This document shows, one piece after another, positions 1 through 10,166 of a DNA stretch of 64,000 nucleotides. The translations under genes and the position numbers were made by a program. Every line of letters begins with the position of its first letter. The stretch's first letter is position 1. Source of the DNA: Paraphaeosphaeria minitans (taxonomy: Eukaryota > Ascomycota > Dothideomycetes > Pleosporales > Didymosphaeriaceae); the NCBI GenBank assembly GCA_015832175.1, contig WJXW01000001.1:1798001-1862000 (forward strand). Reading direction: 5' to 3'. Below the pieces are notes generated by a model. That model saw nothing but the letters and a program-made list of their open reading frames with translations, was not told where the DNA came from and made no database searches.

Positions 1-746
1 CAAACTACGCACCAGGATGTGGCTGTGTTCGTATCCTTAGCATCGCCCTGGTGCTGCAGTTGTGTAGTATTGCGCAGACGACGGTAAAAACAAGCCTGAT
101 CAGGACGCTCGGTCTCGAGACACCGTTTCCGCTGCCTTGTCCACAGCCTCTTGGATGTGTGTAGTGACTGGATAAGATGGGTGTGGCGAAGAAGCGATGG
201 TGCCCTGCTGCGGCCCCTCATCCCATGCATGACTATTCGTGCCACACGTTACCGCTTCCGCAGAACTGGGAGAGGCCAATCGAAGGAAATAAGGGGGGTT
301 ACCTACGTATGGTAGGTCCTTCGTGCTGAGCGAAACTTATTTCCCACGCGGCTGGCTGCGGCGTCGTGGACCGTGGCACCGTCGCTGTGTTCCAGAGCTC
401 GGAGTGGGGGATGGTGCACATCGTCCACCTTGGACGCGGCGGTGCATGTATCTCCGATTTCCCTTGAAGAGAGGGGGTGCAATGTAGTGCGGGTTTGGGG
501 TAGTGGTGTCACGTGTGGAGAGACCGGTGAGCAATGCACGATAGGTAGGTATCACAGCTGCTGGAGAACATTGATGCGGAAAAAAATGCAGAAGGCAATT
601 TGATTCAGGCTCGACTAGGATGTAGGAGCAAACAAGGGGTATATGTAGGTAACACGCTGAGTAGATGCTGAACGCAGATGAGAAGCGAAAGGCTGATGGC
701 GCGGTAGAAGGGGTATCAGAACGTGAATGAATGACTTGATTCTTGC
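1..746. other. left-edge stretch without a recognisable gene
   Basis: No open frame here has recognisable domains or convincing splice structure. Short frames around 300-600 overlap one another on both strands and look like chance. The right part is probably the 3' untranslated region of the minus-strand membrane-protein gene whose stop codon is at 747. Confidence 0.5.
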
Positions 747-1613
747 CTACTGATCAGGAAGCGTGTGCACGATCCTAGGTATCTCCGGCAACTGGTGCGC
801 CGCCACGCTGGTATGCGGCGGGTTCGACGTCTTCCACGCTGTGCTGTCCAGCGAGCCCTCTCTTTTTCCATAGTACCTCACGCTACTCGTGCTGGTCCTT
901 CTCGGTCTGACTGGCCTCGTCCCCAGATCCCCACCCTCCTGTTGAATCGGGTTCAAGCTGATGCTTCCTCGTGAGTACCTGCTGCTCAACGCACTCACAC
1001 CGCTCCCGTTGCTGATTTCTCCCGTCAGAGACTCGTGTCGGTCCGGCAGAGCAACGTGCAGCGGTATCAGGCTGACAGTCTCCATGCTCCGGGCGCTTAC
1101 GCGCCTGTTAGCGAGTTCAGGTTCGGCGTCGATGTAGACAGAGACGCTGCTGCCGCGCTCGCGGCTGAACATGCTGGAGCGTTCTTCGTTTTGTGCGTTT
1201 TCAAGGAGACTGGATTTATCGGTTGTTTCTGTGCGGAAAGGGTGGTAGGATTTTAAACGGTGCTCGGCTGGGAGCTGCTTACGGAGTTTGCGTTTGCGGA
1301 GAATGAAGGCAATAATCGTGGCAATAAAGGTGAGACCGATAAAGAGGACTGCTCCTACAACAATAGTGGCCGTAGTGTTTGACTTGCCGCCGGCAGTCTG
1401 GTCGATATTCTGGTTCTGATCATCTGCTGGAAGGGGCGCCATGTCGACCTTGGAGTCTGGCTGCGTAGCCAAAGGTTGTATGGTCCTGGTGTTATATGTC
1501 AATATGCCTTCAGCGTTCCATTCTAGAATGTGTGCCGCACGGGAAGTTGTTCGCGCTGTGTGTACGGGGAAGTCGCAGTAAATTATGCAAAGACCAGATT
1601 TGATAACACCACT
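747..1613 (-). CDS. single-pass membrane protein, 3' exon (5' part unresolved)
   Basis: An open frame of 289 codons runs from a possible splice acceptor (TAG at 1614-1616, exon start 1613) to a TAG stop at 747-749. There is no ATG near its start; the frame continues through the acceptor-like site, so this is best read as the last exon of a longer gene. In order it encodes a short extracellular-type segment, a Thr/Ser/Asn-rich stretch with an N-glycosylation-like NTT, one hydrophobic helix (starts ATIVVGAVLFIG), a basic stop-transfer cluster RKRKLRK, and a Ser/Arg-rich cytoplasmic tail with many possible phosphosites. This layout resembles fungal cell-surface sensors or kelch-type membrane proteins with a single helix, but no family motif confirms that. 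The 5' exons should lie between about 1620 and 2100, where I could not assemble them convincingly. Confidence 0.55.
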   Translation of the reverse strand, partial: SGVIKSGLCIIYCDFPVHTARTTSRAAHILEWNAEGILTYNTRTIQPLATQPDSKVDMAPLPADDQNQNIDQTAGGKSNTTATIVVGAVLFIGLTFIATIIAFILRKRKLRKQLPAEHRLKSYHPFRTETTDKSSLLENAQNEERSSMFSRERGSSVSVYIDAEPELANRRVSARSMETVSLIPLHVALPDRHESLTGEISNGSGVSALSSRYSRGSISLNPIQQEGGDLGTRPVRPRRTSTSSVRYYGKREGSLDSTAWKTSNPPHTSVAAHQLPEIPRIVHTLPDQ

Positions 1614-3482
1614 CTAGCTAAATGTTGATCTCAAGTGGGCTCTGTATAGTTATACTTGTGCAGTAGATGAAACTAATTGCGCATGGACTGCATCCTCTTA
1701 TAGGATGGGTTCATTTCACGTAGGCGTCCAACTTCAAGTCGGTTTTACTAGAGCTCAGCCTCAGCGTGTGGGGATATGCCTATGCATCCTAACCCATAGG
1801 AACGAGGCGAGACCGCACACCGCAGACCGTACACCGCACACGCGCAGATGCCAAATCCAAGCGAGTGGAGAAATGTGATGTCGTTCTAACGAAGGCTTGG
1901 TCTGTGAGAGGCGGTGGCACAGGCGGCCTACCTAGCGGAACGACTAATCCTGCTTGTAGTGAACAGCGCCTGTAGTGAACAGCAGCAAGTTTGTCGTGTT
2001 GGTTAGAATGGAGAGCCACGAGTGCTACGTTCCCTGTTTCGGGTATTTTGATCATTTCAGCCCCCATATAGATGGTGAACTATTAGGCAGAACGACATGA
2101 GATGTCAGCCGTTATTTGTATTTCATCCACGCCATCACCATTTTAGTACAACTTGATTGAAGAGAACAGGAGCTCAAACCTTCAGGGGAGTTTCGCCCGA
2201 GAGGGTGATGCTGCACTCTTACTTTCCGAAGTTTTGAGAATTGTCCCTCCGCAGGCCTCAAAATCGCCATCAGTTCACAGCACTTCGCGATGTGGGCCTT
2301 GGTGTTTGTGTCGTCCTCAGCGGCAGGACTCCGCCACCTGTGCTGCAGTGCACCTTGGGGCTGTGCCCTGTGCGCTCGCAGCCACTCTGTTCCTACTCGT
2401 AGTGTCGGCCAGGTGCGTGGAGCATCGTGCCGCGAATCGTTGTACGGAAGCCTCAAAACGCAGCCGCTGGCCCGTCCGACGACACGATGTCTGCTTTCAA
2501 AGAACTGATTCTCGCGCGCTTACCGAGGGCCAACGTGCGAAGCCTGGCAGATTGAGGCTCTGCTAAGTCAAAGGTGATGTTTGTGAATCCCTCACGCAGC
2601 GCGCTTCTGGGGCCCCTGAGTTTGCGTAGGTATCTATTCTTAGCTACAATGACATCCTTCCAACATCCTCACACCCAACAGCTCAAAATCGCATCGCGTC
2701 TGTCGAGTTTGGATGTCATTAATGGTCACCGCTCCTCCCTATAGGTCACAACATCTTGGGGGTTAGTACCAGCGTCGCACATACCACGAGTTTCAGTCTT
2801 TTGATTAGCGCGTTAATCCGTGGGGCCAGTCGGAATCCAACCTTGTTGTTTGCTTGCAGAATTCCTAACATTCCGACTCGGAGGCTCTGGGCCATCGGGC
2901 CGACCTCATCTCGCTTTCTATGTCGGCGATTCAAGAGCATGTAACGGAGGAGTTGGCCTGAGTTGCTTTGGTACAATAATCGCGCGGATTTTATTTGATC
3001 GCTTTCATGAGGATCATGGATTCCATGAGGCAGTGGATAGTCTGGCCCTTCAGTATGTGGATTAAATACTTTGTTTTATGGTGGTTGTCTCAGCTGCCAA
3101 GCCAAATCGCCAATTACACTCGAAATAACTTACGCAGATACACACAATCCCCAAGTACAATCTACTATCTAGAGGGGAGTTGCTCCAAACTGTGAATCCA
3201 ACCTCATGATAGCAAGAAGTCTCCTTCTCCGAGCAGCCCCTGATCATCCTACCGTTCACATCACTTCAAATGAACGTACTTATAATGTGGAAGAAACGTA
3301 CGGATCTTTTGTCTATTGGATATCTCTACATCGTACACAGGCTATCTCCTCGCCCATGCTTTCCTCCCCAGCCACAGCAGCGGAACACCTACGGCGCCTA
3401 CAGCACCAGCCCAGTGAAATGCCGACAGGCCATCAAGCCAGCAGCGTCTCCTCTTCATAAAGTCAGAACAAAAAACGCTAGT
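1614..3482. other. intergenic or unresolved 5' exons; no supported gene
   Basis: Upstream exons of the minus-strand membrane-protein gene may lie in the first few hundred bases. From about 2100 to 2570 long open frames occur on both strands over the same bases, a pattern typical of GC-rich chance frames. The rest up to the HisRS stop codon is more AT-rich and shows no coding frame I can support. Confidence 0.45.
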
Positions 3483-5415
3483 CTACGCACTCCTCACGGG
3501 CAAACTCGCCTTTCCCGCCAACCTGCTCTGGATCTCCTCCACGAGCTTGGACTTCTCCACAACAACGCCATCCTTCTCGGGATGCCCATCCGGCAACCCC
3601 ATCTCCTTGACCTTAATCTTGCCCGCCTTGAGCTCTTCGTCGCCCAGGATGATGGCCCAGGGTACTTTGCCATTCTCAGCGGCCTTGAACTGGTTCTGCA
3701 GCTTCGGCTTCGCCTTCCAGAGATACTCGGCCTTGATGCCGGCGTCCCAGAGCTGCTTGGCGATGGCCATGCGCTCGGGTAGCATGCCGGTAAAGTCCTT
3801 GCCGCCGCCGAACGCCATGATGAAGACGTCGACCTCGGTGGGGCGCAGGGCGGCCGCCTCGCGGTTCTTGTCGAGCCGCGCCTTGGTGATGCTGAAGATG
3901 CGGTCGACGCCAAAGGAGATGCCCACGCAGGGAATCGGCTTGCCGCTGAACATGCCAACGAGCTCGTCGTAGCGGCCGCCTGCGGCGACGGAGCCGACGC
4001 CGACAGTGGGGTCATTGGAGCGGTCTTCGTCGGGGTCGGTGGATTTCTTTTGCTTCTTCTGCTTCTCTTCTTTCTTGGCGACGTCTTTGGCGGAAGCGGA
4101 GGGTGCGGAGCCCTCGGTCACGACTTCGTATATGACACCGGTGTAGTAGTCTAGGCCGCGGGCGAGGGACATGTCGACGGAGAGGGCGGGCATGACGTCA
4201 AAGATCTCGAGATAGTCGCAGAGGAGGGCCATGTTCTCCAGGCCCTGTTTCGCGGATTCGTTCGCGACGACCTCTGGCATCGCTTGGAGCTTCTCAACGA
4301 CGTCCTTTCCACCCTTGAGCTGTGCGTACGTCCAGATCCTGTCGGCGACTTCGGGAGCGAGGCCCTTGTCCTCGACCATTTCCTTTCGAACTTCTTCCCA
4401 GGGAGACTGCGCATGTTAGTGCTTAATCTCGCGTTGTCCAGGGGTAGATATGCCTACCTTGTCCAACTTGTCCACCGCGCTACTTATTGTGCGGATTTTA
4501 TCTTCGGGTACACCGCATATCTGGAAGATACCGTCCAGAATCTTCCTGTGATTTATCTTGATGGTGAACTTGCCCTTCCACTCCGGCAGCTCCTCAAACA
4601 CCTCCTTGACGATCCTCAGGATCTCCGCATCGGGTAGCATAGGGTCGAATTGGCCCGCAATGTCGAAGTCGCACTGATAGAACTCGCGCATGCGCCCCTT
4701 TGTCATAGCCGGCTGGTCTCTCCGATAAACCTTCGCAATGTGGTATCGTTTGATGTTCTGGACGGCATTCTGTGCGCAGAATCGTGCGAAGGGGACGGTA
4801 AGATCGTAGCGCAGGGAGCATATCTCGCCGCCCTGGTCTGCGAGGTCGTAAATGAGCTTGCTATCTTCGCCATATTTGCCTGTGAGCGTGTCTTTCAGCT
4901 CAAACACGGGCCTGGATCAGTCAGTGTGTTGAGCGTAGTGCGGCGAGACCAAAGGTGTGCGTACGTATCTATGGTGACACCACCGTGGCGCCTGTGGAAA
5001 GGATTAGTACATGTATTCCGAGTAAGACTTGGACTGCGACGTACTTGAAGACAGTGCTAATGGTCGTGAAGATCTGTTCGCGCAGAACAACGTCGGTGCC
5101 TGACCCTGCCTTTTGATTAGCTTCCATGCCCACAATGCTGGAGGCAACAACCGTACAATCCCGTGTGCCCTTTGGCGTCTTCAGCTGAAAATTGCCCTTC
5201 CCCTCCTTCCCCATCTCGTGTTGCGAGTCGCGTGAGCGGCGAGTAGAGGTTGTGGAATTGTTGCGCGCGAGGCTCGAATGCGCAGGCCAGAGAAAAGGCA
5301 GCAGCGGTATATAGGTGGTGACGGGTGTAAAACAGATCCGTTTTCGAGGAAGCGAGAATACGAGCGTGCCGGCACGACGCAGAGTAGTTTGGCAGTGTGC
5401 AGGATGGTGGGGCAT
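3483..5415 (-). CDS. HTS1: histidyl-tRNA synthetase, dual mitochondrial/cytosolic starts
   Basis: Class II aminoacyl-tRNA synthetase that charges tRNA-His. Exons on the minus strand: 5415..5045, 4991..4965 (a 27-nt exon), 4911..4458 and 4406..3483, giving 591 residues. Splicing restores the motif-1 segment [17 protein letters not shown] across the tiny exon. Further marks are the motif-2 region [13 protein letters not shown] followed by [22 protein letters not shown], the histidine-specific loops [12 protein letters not shown] and [11 protein letters not shown], motif 3 [10 protein letters not shown], and a C-terminal anticodon-binding domain starting [12 protein letters not shown] Lys/Glu-rich insert sits between the two histidine loops. 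The first ATG (5415) adds 67 residues rich in Arg, Ser and Thr and nearly free of acids, a mitochondrial presequence; the second in-frame ATG (5214, [10 protein letters not shown]) gives a 524-residue cytosolic form, as known for yeast HTS1. Intron 3 has a perfect ACTAAC branch site. Confidence 0.95.
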
Positions 5416-5424
5416 TGGCGGGGT

Positions 5425-5431
5425 TGACTCA
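5425..5431. promoter_or_regulatory. Gcn4/CpcA-type site TGACTCA
   Basis: A perfect TGACTCA lies 10 nt upstream of the longer HisRS start and about 210 nt upstream of the shorter one. This is the consensus for the general amino acid control activator (Gcn4 in yeast, CpcA/CPC1 in filamentous fungi), which is known to act on aminoacyl-tRNA synthetase genes. The site is palindromic, so it has no strand. Its closeness to the first ATG suggests that it may mainly drive the shorter transcript; that is inference. Confidence 0.6.
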
Positions 5432-6056
5432 AGAAAAGGTTGTATGCGTCAAAAAGCTCGGCAAAACTTGCGCCCGCTGCAAGTGACAAGCATGCACGTG
5501 ATCGGACCTCCGCGTCCATCTGTGCACGATGACTCGCGCATTCTAGCGAATTGATTACATGGATCAGAGGAACGGCGCATATCATCAGATGGCAACAGGC
5601 ATCGGCATCGAGTCAGAGGATGGAAATACTGCGTGGGCATGTACAAGCTACCCAACAAGGGAGCCGAATCGTTGCTATTGAACTGCCTGTGAAGACGAGG
5701 CAAGGAATATTACATACTAAAATGTGGTCCTATGGACCAACCGCCATTGATCAGAGCAAAACTAACAAAAAACTCCATCGCTAATGCAAGGCGTTACGTC
5801 GCTCATCCCAATGCAACCACATCAACGCGTTCCTATGCTCCGGTCGAGCCCGACAGGTGCACTCCGCGTCGACAAATATTTAGAGATAAGGACGATATCA
5901 ATCTTAGGGTTCGGATATGGAAAGAGAACGGCGAGTACAGTAAGGTTCCTCGGGGTAAGGCGGAGAGAGAGGACTGGAGGAAGAAAAACAACGAAATCCT
6001 GGATGAAAAGAGAGCAAGTTAGCACACAACCACAAAAAAAATCAAGTATGTTGTGA
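5432..6056. other. intergenic: HisRS promoter and SSK2 3' flank
   Basis: Between two minus-strand genes. The part next to 5415 should hold the HisRS promoter and the part next to 6057 the 3' untranslated region of the kinase gene. Frames present on both strands have no recognisable content. An ACGCGT hexamer occurs at 5825-5830, but far from any start codon that would need it. Confidence 0.5.
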
Positions 6057-9000
6057 CTAGGAGTAGAAGCCAGAATTCTGCCGCGTAGTGGTAGCACTAC
6101 CTGGTCCAGAACTCGACTCGCTGGTAGGCGTCTGTGGCTCAAGCGACAGCTGCGCGCGCAGACTCATAATCCAATCGTGCTGCAGCAACTCTACGGCAGA
6201 GGCACGTTGCGATGGGTCGCGTTCGAAGCAACGCTTCAAGAAGTCGATTCCTGCTTCGCTGAGCAAGTCGGTGGTAGGCAGTTGAGGTGGGTCGCCTTGG
6301 GCAATGTGATACATAATGGCCCATTCGTTGTCCATGTTTGCCCACGGTCGACGTCCGGTGGCCATTTCCAGGACAACACAGCCGAGTGACCAAATATCGA
6401 CTGCTCCGTGACGGCCTAGGTTGGTACCCCGGATCACTTCTGGTGACATGTACATGGGCGTTCCGGTCATCGATCTTTGTCGTCCTTGTCGGGTTTCAGC
6501 AGCGAGAGTTCGGCCTTGTCTCGCGATGACTTTGGCGGCACCGAAATCAACAAACTTGATAACACCGTTGTGGTCCAGCAGAATGTCTGTCCAAGTCAGT
6601 ATAAAGATATTCATGGTGGCCGGTCACAACTTGCTTTCAGGCTTGATGTCGCGGTGCACGACACTGGCATCATGGAGATACGCAAGGCCTTCCAACATCT
6701 GCAGAGCATAGACCTGGATAACCGTCTCATCTTCGATCCTGCCGTGTTCCAGCAAGCCGGACAGTGAGCCACCGGAGCAGTACTCCATGAAGATGTAGAC
6801 CTTATCGCGATGTGGCTCGATACCGTAGTACGAGACAATGTTTGGATGGTCCAAAACTTGTAGCACACCCATCTCATCTCTGATCTGGGCAACAATAGTC
6901 GGAATGAGCTGAGGATCCTGTAGACGAATCTCTTTCACAGCCATCAAGTGTCCCGAATCGAGGTTCATGGCAGCATAGACTGACCCAAATGTACCACCGC
7001 CAACAAATTGCCCTTGTTGCCATCGCAATGTAACATTGGTAGCAGACGAAGAGAGGAACGTGAGTGCTCGGTCAGCCTCGTTCGAATCCTCCAAGACTCT
7101 TCCCAAAGCCTGGCGTTCGGCTTCCTTCTCTTTACGAATCGCATCAATTTCTTCGAGCATTTGCGTCCACCGGTCTTGGGTCAGTCTTATTGATTCCTCA
7201 TCGTCCTTCATGTTCTTCGGGTCCCATAAAGGCTTGCCAGCAAGGGCGTTCTGTCGCTGTTTCTCTGCTTGAGCAGCAATGGTCGATCTGGCGCCCATGA
7301 TATCGAAATGTGAGATGAGAACCGACATACATCCAGCAACCTTGAGCCGCAATTTAGAATATTCCTCATCACTGATCGAGAGGATGTTTTGCCCCCTAGT
7401 CATCATCATGGCGAACTCCAGGGCAACGACAGCCCAACGGAACGTTTTGCGATCTGAAGCTATGCAGTCATCGCAAATGAAGCTGACCCAGTCAAGGGCC
7501 AACCTCGTCAGTTTGATGTTGTTCATAGCCCGTCGGTTGTAATCCATGTACAGCAGGGAACGTTGACCGAACTCGGTTGCGAAAGCGAAACATGTCTGGA
7601 TCAGGTCCTGGCAGTCAAGGCCGGCCGTCTGCTTTCGGACAATCTCAACACTGTCCATAATAGTATTGGACAGCTTGTACGCAGTCTTCTTTATCTTCTG
7701 CAGTTCCTGGTTGACGCGTGGCAGGTTTGCTCTCTGGTCAATCAAGGTATTGAGGTCTAGTGCGATGGATTGGAGGAAGGATGCGTTGGCGTTAGCCAGA
7801 CGTTGCTGCGATCCATCCGCAACCAGCCGGAGCCTGCCAGGTTTCACATCAAGATGAGGCTCCCGTATGTTGGCGCTCATCTTGTTGCCCATCCAGTAGA
7901 GTGATTCTTCGGATCGAATGATCAGTACATATGGATTCGATGGGTCTTCCGGGTTCTCTTCGGCGTGGTAACAGGTAGTGAGAAGCGATTGAATATCCTT
8001 CGGTCGGTCCAGCAAGGCGGGTGAGGCGATGATGTAGATGCCAGTATTGCCACCACCGGAAGTTTCTACAAGGAAATGACCAGTCATTATGAGAGACTCA
8101 TAGAGGTCATTCAATTGTTCCTGGTCTAGATCGATGTGATTTATGTTGTACTCGGTGCAATTCTCAAAGCGCTGAGTCAATATCCTGGAGAATCGGAAAA
8201 GCTTTCGCTGACGAACACGAACGGAATCCAGGATCTGCTTATAACGTTTCTCCATTTCAGCTCCGGTGACCTCTTCCGGTCTGCGTTGCAGTTCTCTTTC
8301 AAAATGCGCTGTCAAGCGGGACAGAGACTTGGAGGTCAGGGAGCTGAACTGTTCTGCGGTCTCCACATCGCCACCCTCGAGCTGTCTGCCCAGCTTGTTG
8401 GAGAAGTCCCACTCTTGCTCGAGAATTTCTGCCTCTTTAAAAGTGTTCTTGTTCGCGGACAGCTTGGAGTTGAGCATCCTGAAATAGAACTTCAGGGCTT
8501 CCAAAACCACGTTATCGAAGTTTTCTTCGATGCATGGGGGCAGGTCCCATCCAGGTTCGGGTTGCGAAATTATGAGATAGCTGTCTTTGATCTTGCCAGC
8601 AAGGGTAAGCAAGATCTGGAATTGCGAAATCATCTGCTCAGCCAACATGACACCTTGCTGCGAGGGATCCTTGATTTTCTTTGCGTATGATAGTCGAACA
8701 CGGATGATCTCCTGGAGGAGGCGAGACGGAAAGTTGATCAATGTAAGCAATTCCTCAATGTATGGCGGAAGATGTCGCTCGGCAAAGCCCTCAGCATTAG
8801 CAATGAGGGTGCCCTTGGCTTTGTGAATGACCCTCTCCAGCGCGACAAGAAGACTTGCATCTCCCTGTAAAGACTTGAGACCATCTTCCTTCAGAATGCG
8901 GTCGATGAAAGAGGATTCATCAGTAAGATGGTGGTCGTTCGGGTTCCGCGCTCGTGGCCTTGAGAAGTCTAGCTCGTCATTGCCCACCCACTTCTTCAGA

Positions 9001-10166
9001 ATAGACATCTCGATGTTGATAAGCTCGGTAGTGTTGTTCCAGCCAAAGACGGCGTCGCATGCGTCTTTGTACGCCTGGGATGCTGCACGAGGGTAGGCTT
9101 GTTCCAAAGTCTGGCGCGTGGGATACAAACTCTCAACGAGTTCGATCTTCTTCATCACCTCGGCGACCTGTGCAGCGGGCGTCTGACCGGTCTCTGCAGC
9201 ACCCTGCACCTCGAAGGTGATGATGCTCTCCAGGTCGTTCCGAATGTTGGATCTCTTGTCGTCGACAAGCCGTCTCTGTGCGGGCAGCGTTCGTCCGCAG
9301 ACCTTGGCACGTACACCCATCCATATCTCAGCCTTGAGCGTGCTGTCAGCGTGCTGCTCGATGCTTCCAATCAGCCTCTTCTTCTCCTGCTTGACCACAT
9401 CACCCGTCAGCACGTTGGCGAGCATCGAATGCCACTCCAGACGCTCGCGATTGGCGGGGATCTTGAGTTCCTCCACGGAAGGCTGCATGTCCTCATTGCC
9501 GTAGTACAGCAGGGTCTCCTGGTCATAGGGATCATTGTCGGCGTAGTCAGCGGTAGAGGGCGACTCTTCGTCCGAGTCTGTGTCTGTGCTGTAACCTAGG
9601 CTGGGGGTGCGCACGTCGAAGAACTCGTCCTGCTCGTTCTCCTGCCGGATACGCTGCACATATGCCTTTTCCTGGGCGCGATACTCGGCGTTGGGGTTGC
9701 GGCGGGAGCGGTTTGCTGACGAGGTACGGGTGCGGTGGCTGATCGTGGTGTTGAGCGAGAATTGCTGCGGTCTGCGGGCGTGCGAGGGTGTGTAGGCATT
9801 GCTGGGTGTCCTCGTTGCGGGCGGGCGGGTCGTCTTGGTGGCGCCGTTGGTCTGGAGTGGCGGTGGGTGCTCGCCGGGCGTCATGATACCACGGCGACTC
9901 GAGGTCGCCCAGCCGTGGCCCTGCGAGCCTGCGAGCGACGGCACATCGTCGAGCGGGCTGGCGACGGGCGGTGCGAACTCGTACTGGCCTTCTTCGTCGA
10001 GCGAGCCCAGGTTCAGCTGCGCGCTCTCGTCGCCAGAGGAGCCGGACGAGTCCATGGGCAGCGGGGCGTTGACCACAAGAGGCTTGCTCATGTCGACGGG
10101 CGTGTTGTCGGGCAACAGTGCGTTGTCGTTGGCAAAGCGGACCCGCGAAGCAGCCTCGTGGCTCAT
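6057..10166 (-). CDS. SSK2: stress-activated MAP kinase kinase kinase (SSK2/SskB/Os-4 type)
   Basis: Top kinase of the HOG/SakA osmotic and oxidative stress cascade; it phosphorylates the Pbs2-type MAPKK and is itself activated by the Ssk1 response regulator. Exons 10166..6635 and 6586..6057 give 1,353 residues. The N-terminal third is disordered; a long helical region of the MAPKKK family follows; the kinase domain fills about residues 1050-1330, with the glycine loop GGGTFGSVY near 1056, lysine in MAVKEIR near 1078, catalytic loop HRDIKPEN, VDFGAAK in place of DFG, and GTPMYMSPEVIRG. The single intron (6634..6587, 48 nt) starts with GC, not GT, in the strong context AAA/GCAAGT and splits the Asn codon of HRDIKPEN. 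I chose the ATG at 10166 (MSHEAASRVRF) because sequence upstream, although open to 10550, reads as low-quality Cys/Arg/His-rich translation. The next gene, HisRS, lies downstream on the same strand with no functional link. Confidence 0.93.
6587..6634 (-). other. GC-AG intron inside the kinase catalytic loop
   Basis: The frame requires splicing directly before GCAAGT on the minus strand and directly after TTGGACAG. No GT donor nearby restores HRDIKPENILLD. GCAAGT is the usual context of non-canonical GC donors, and a CTGAC branch-like motif lies about 9 nt before the acceptor. Confidence 0.85.
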
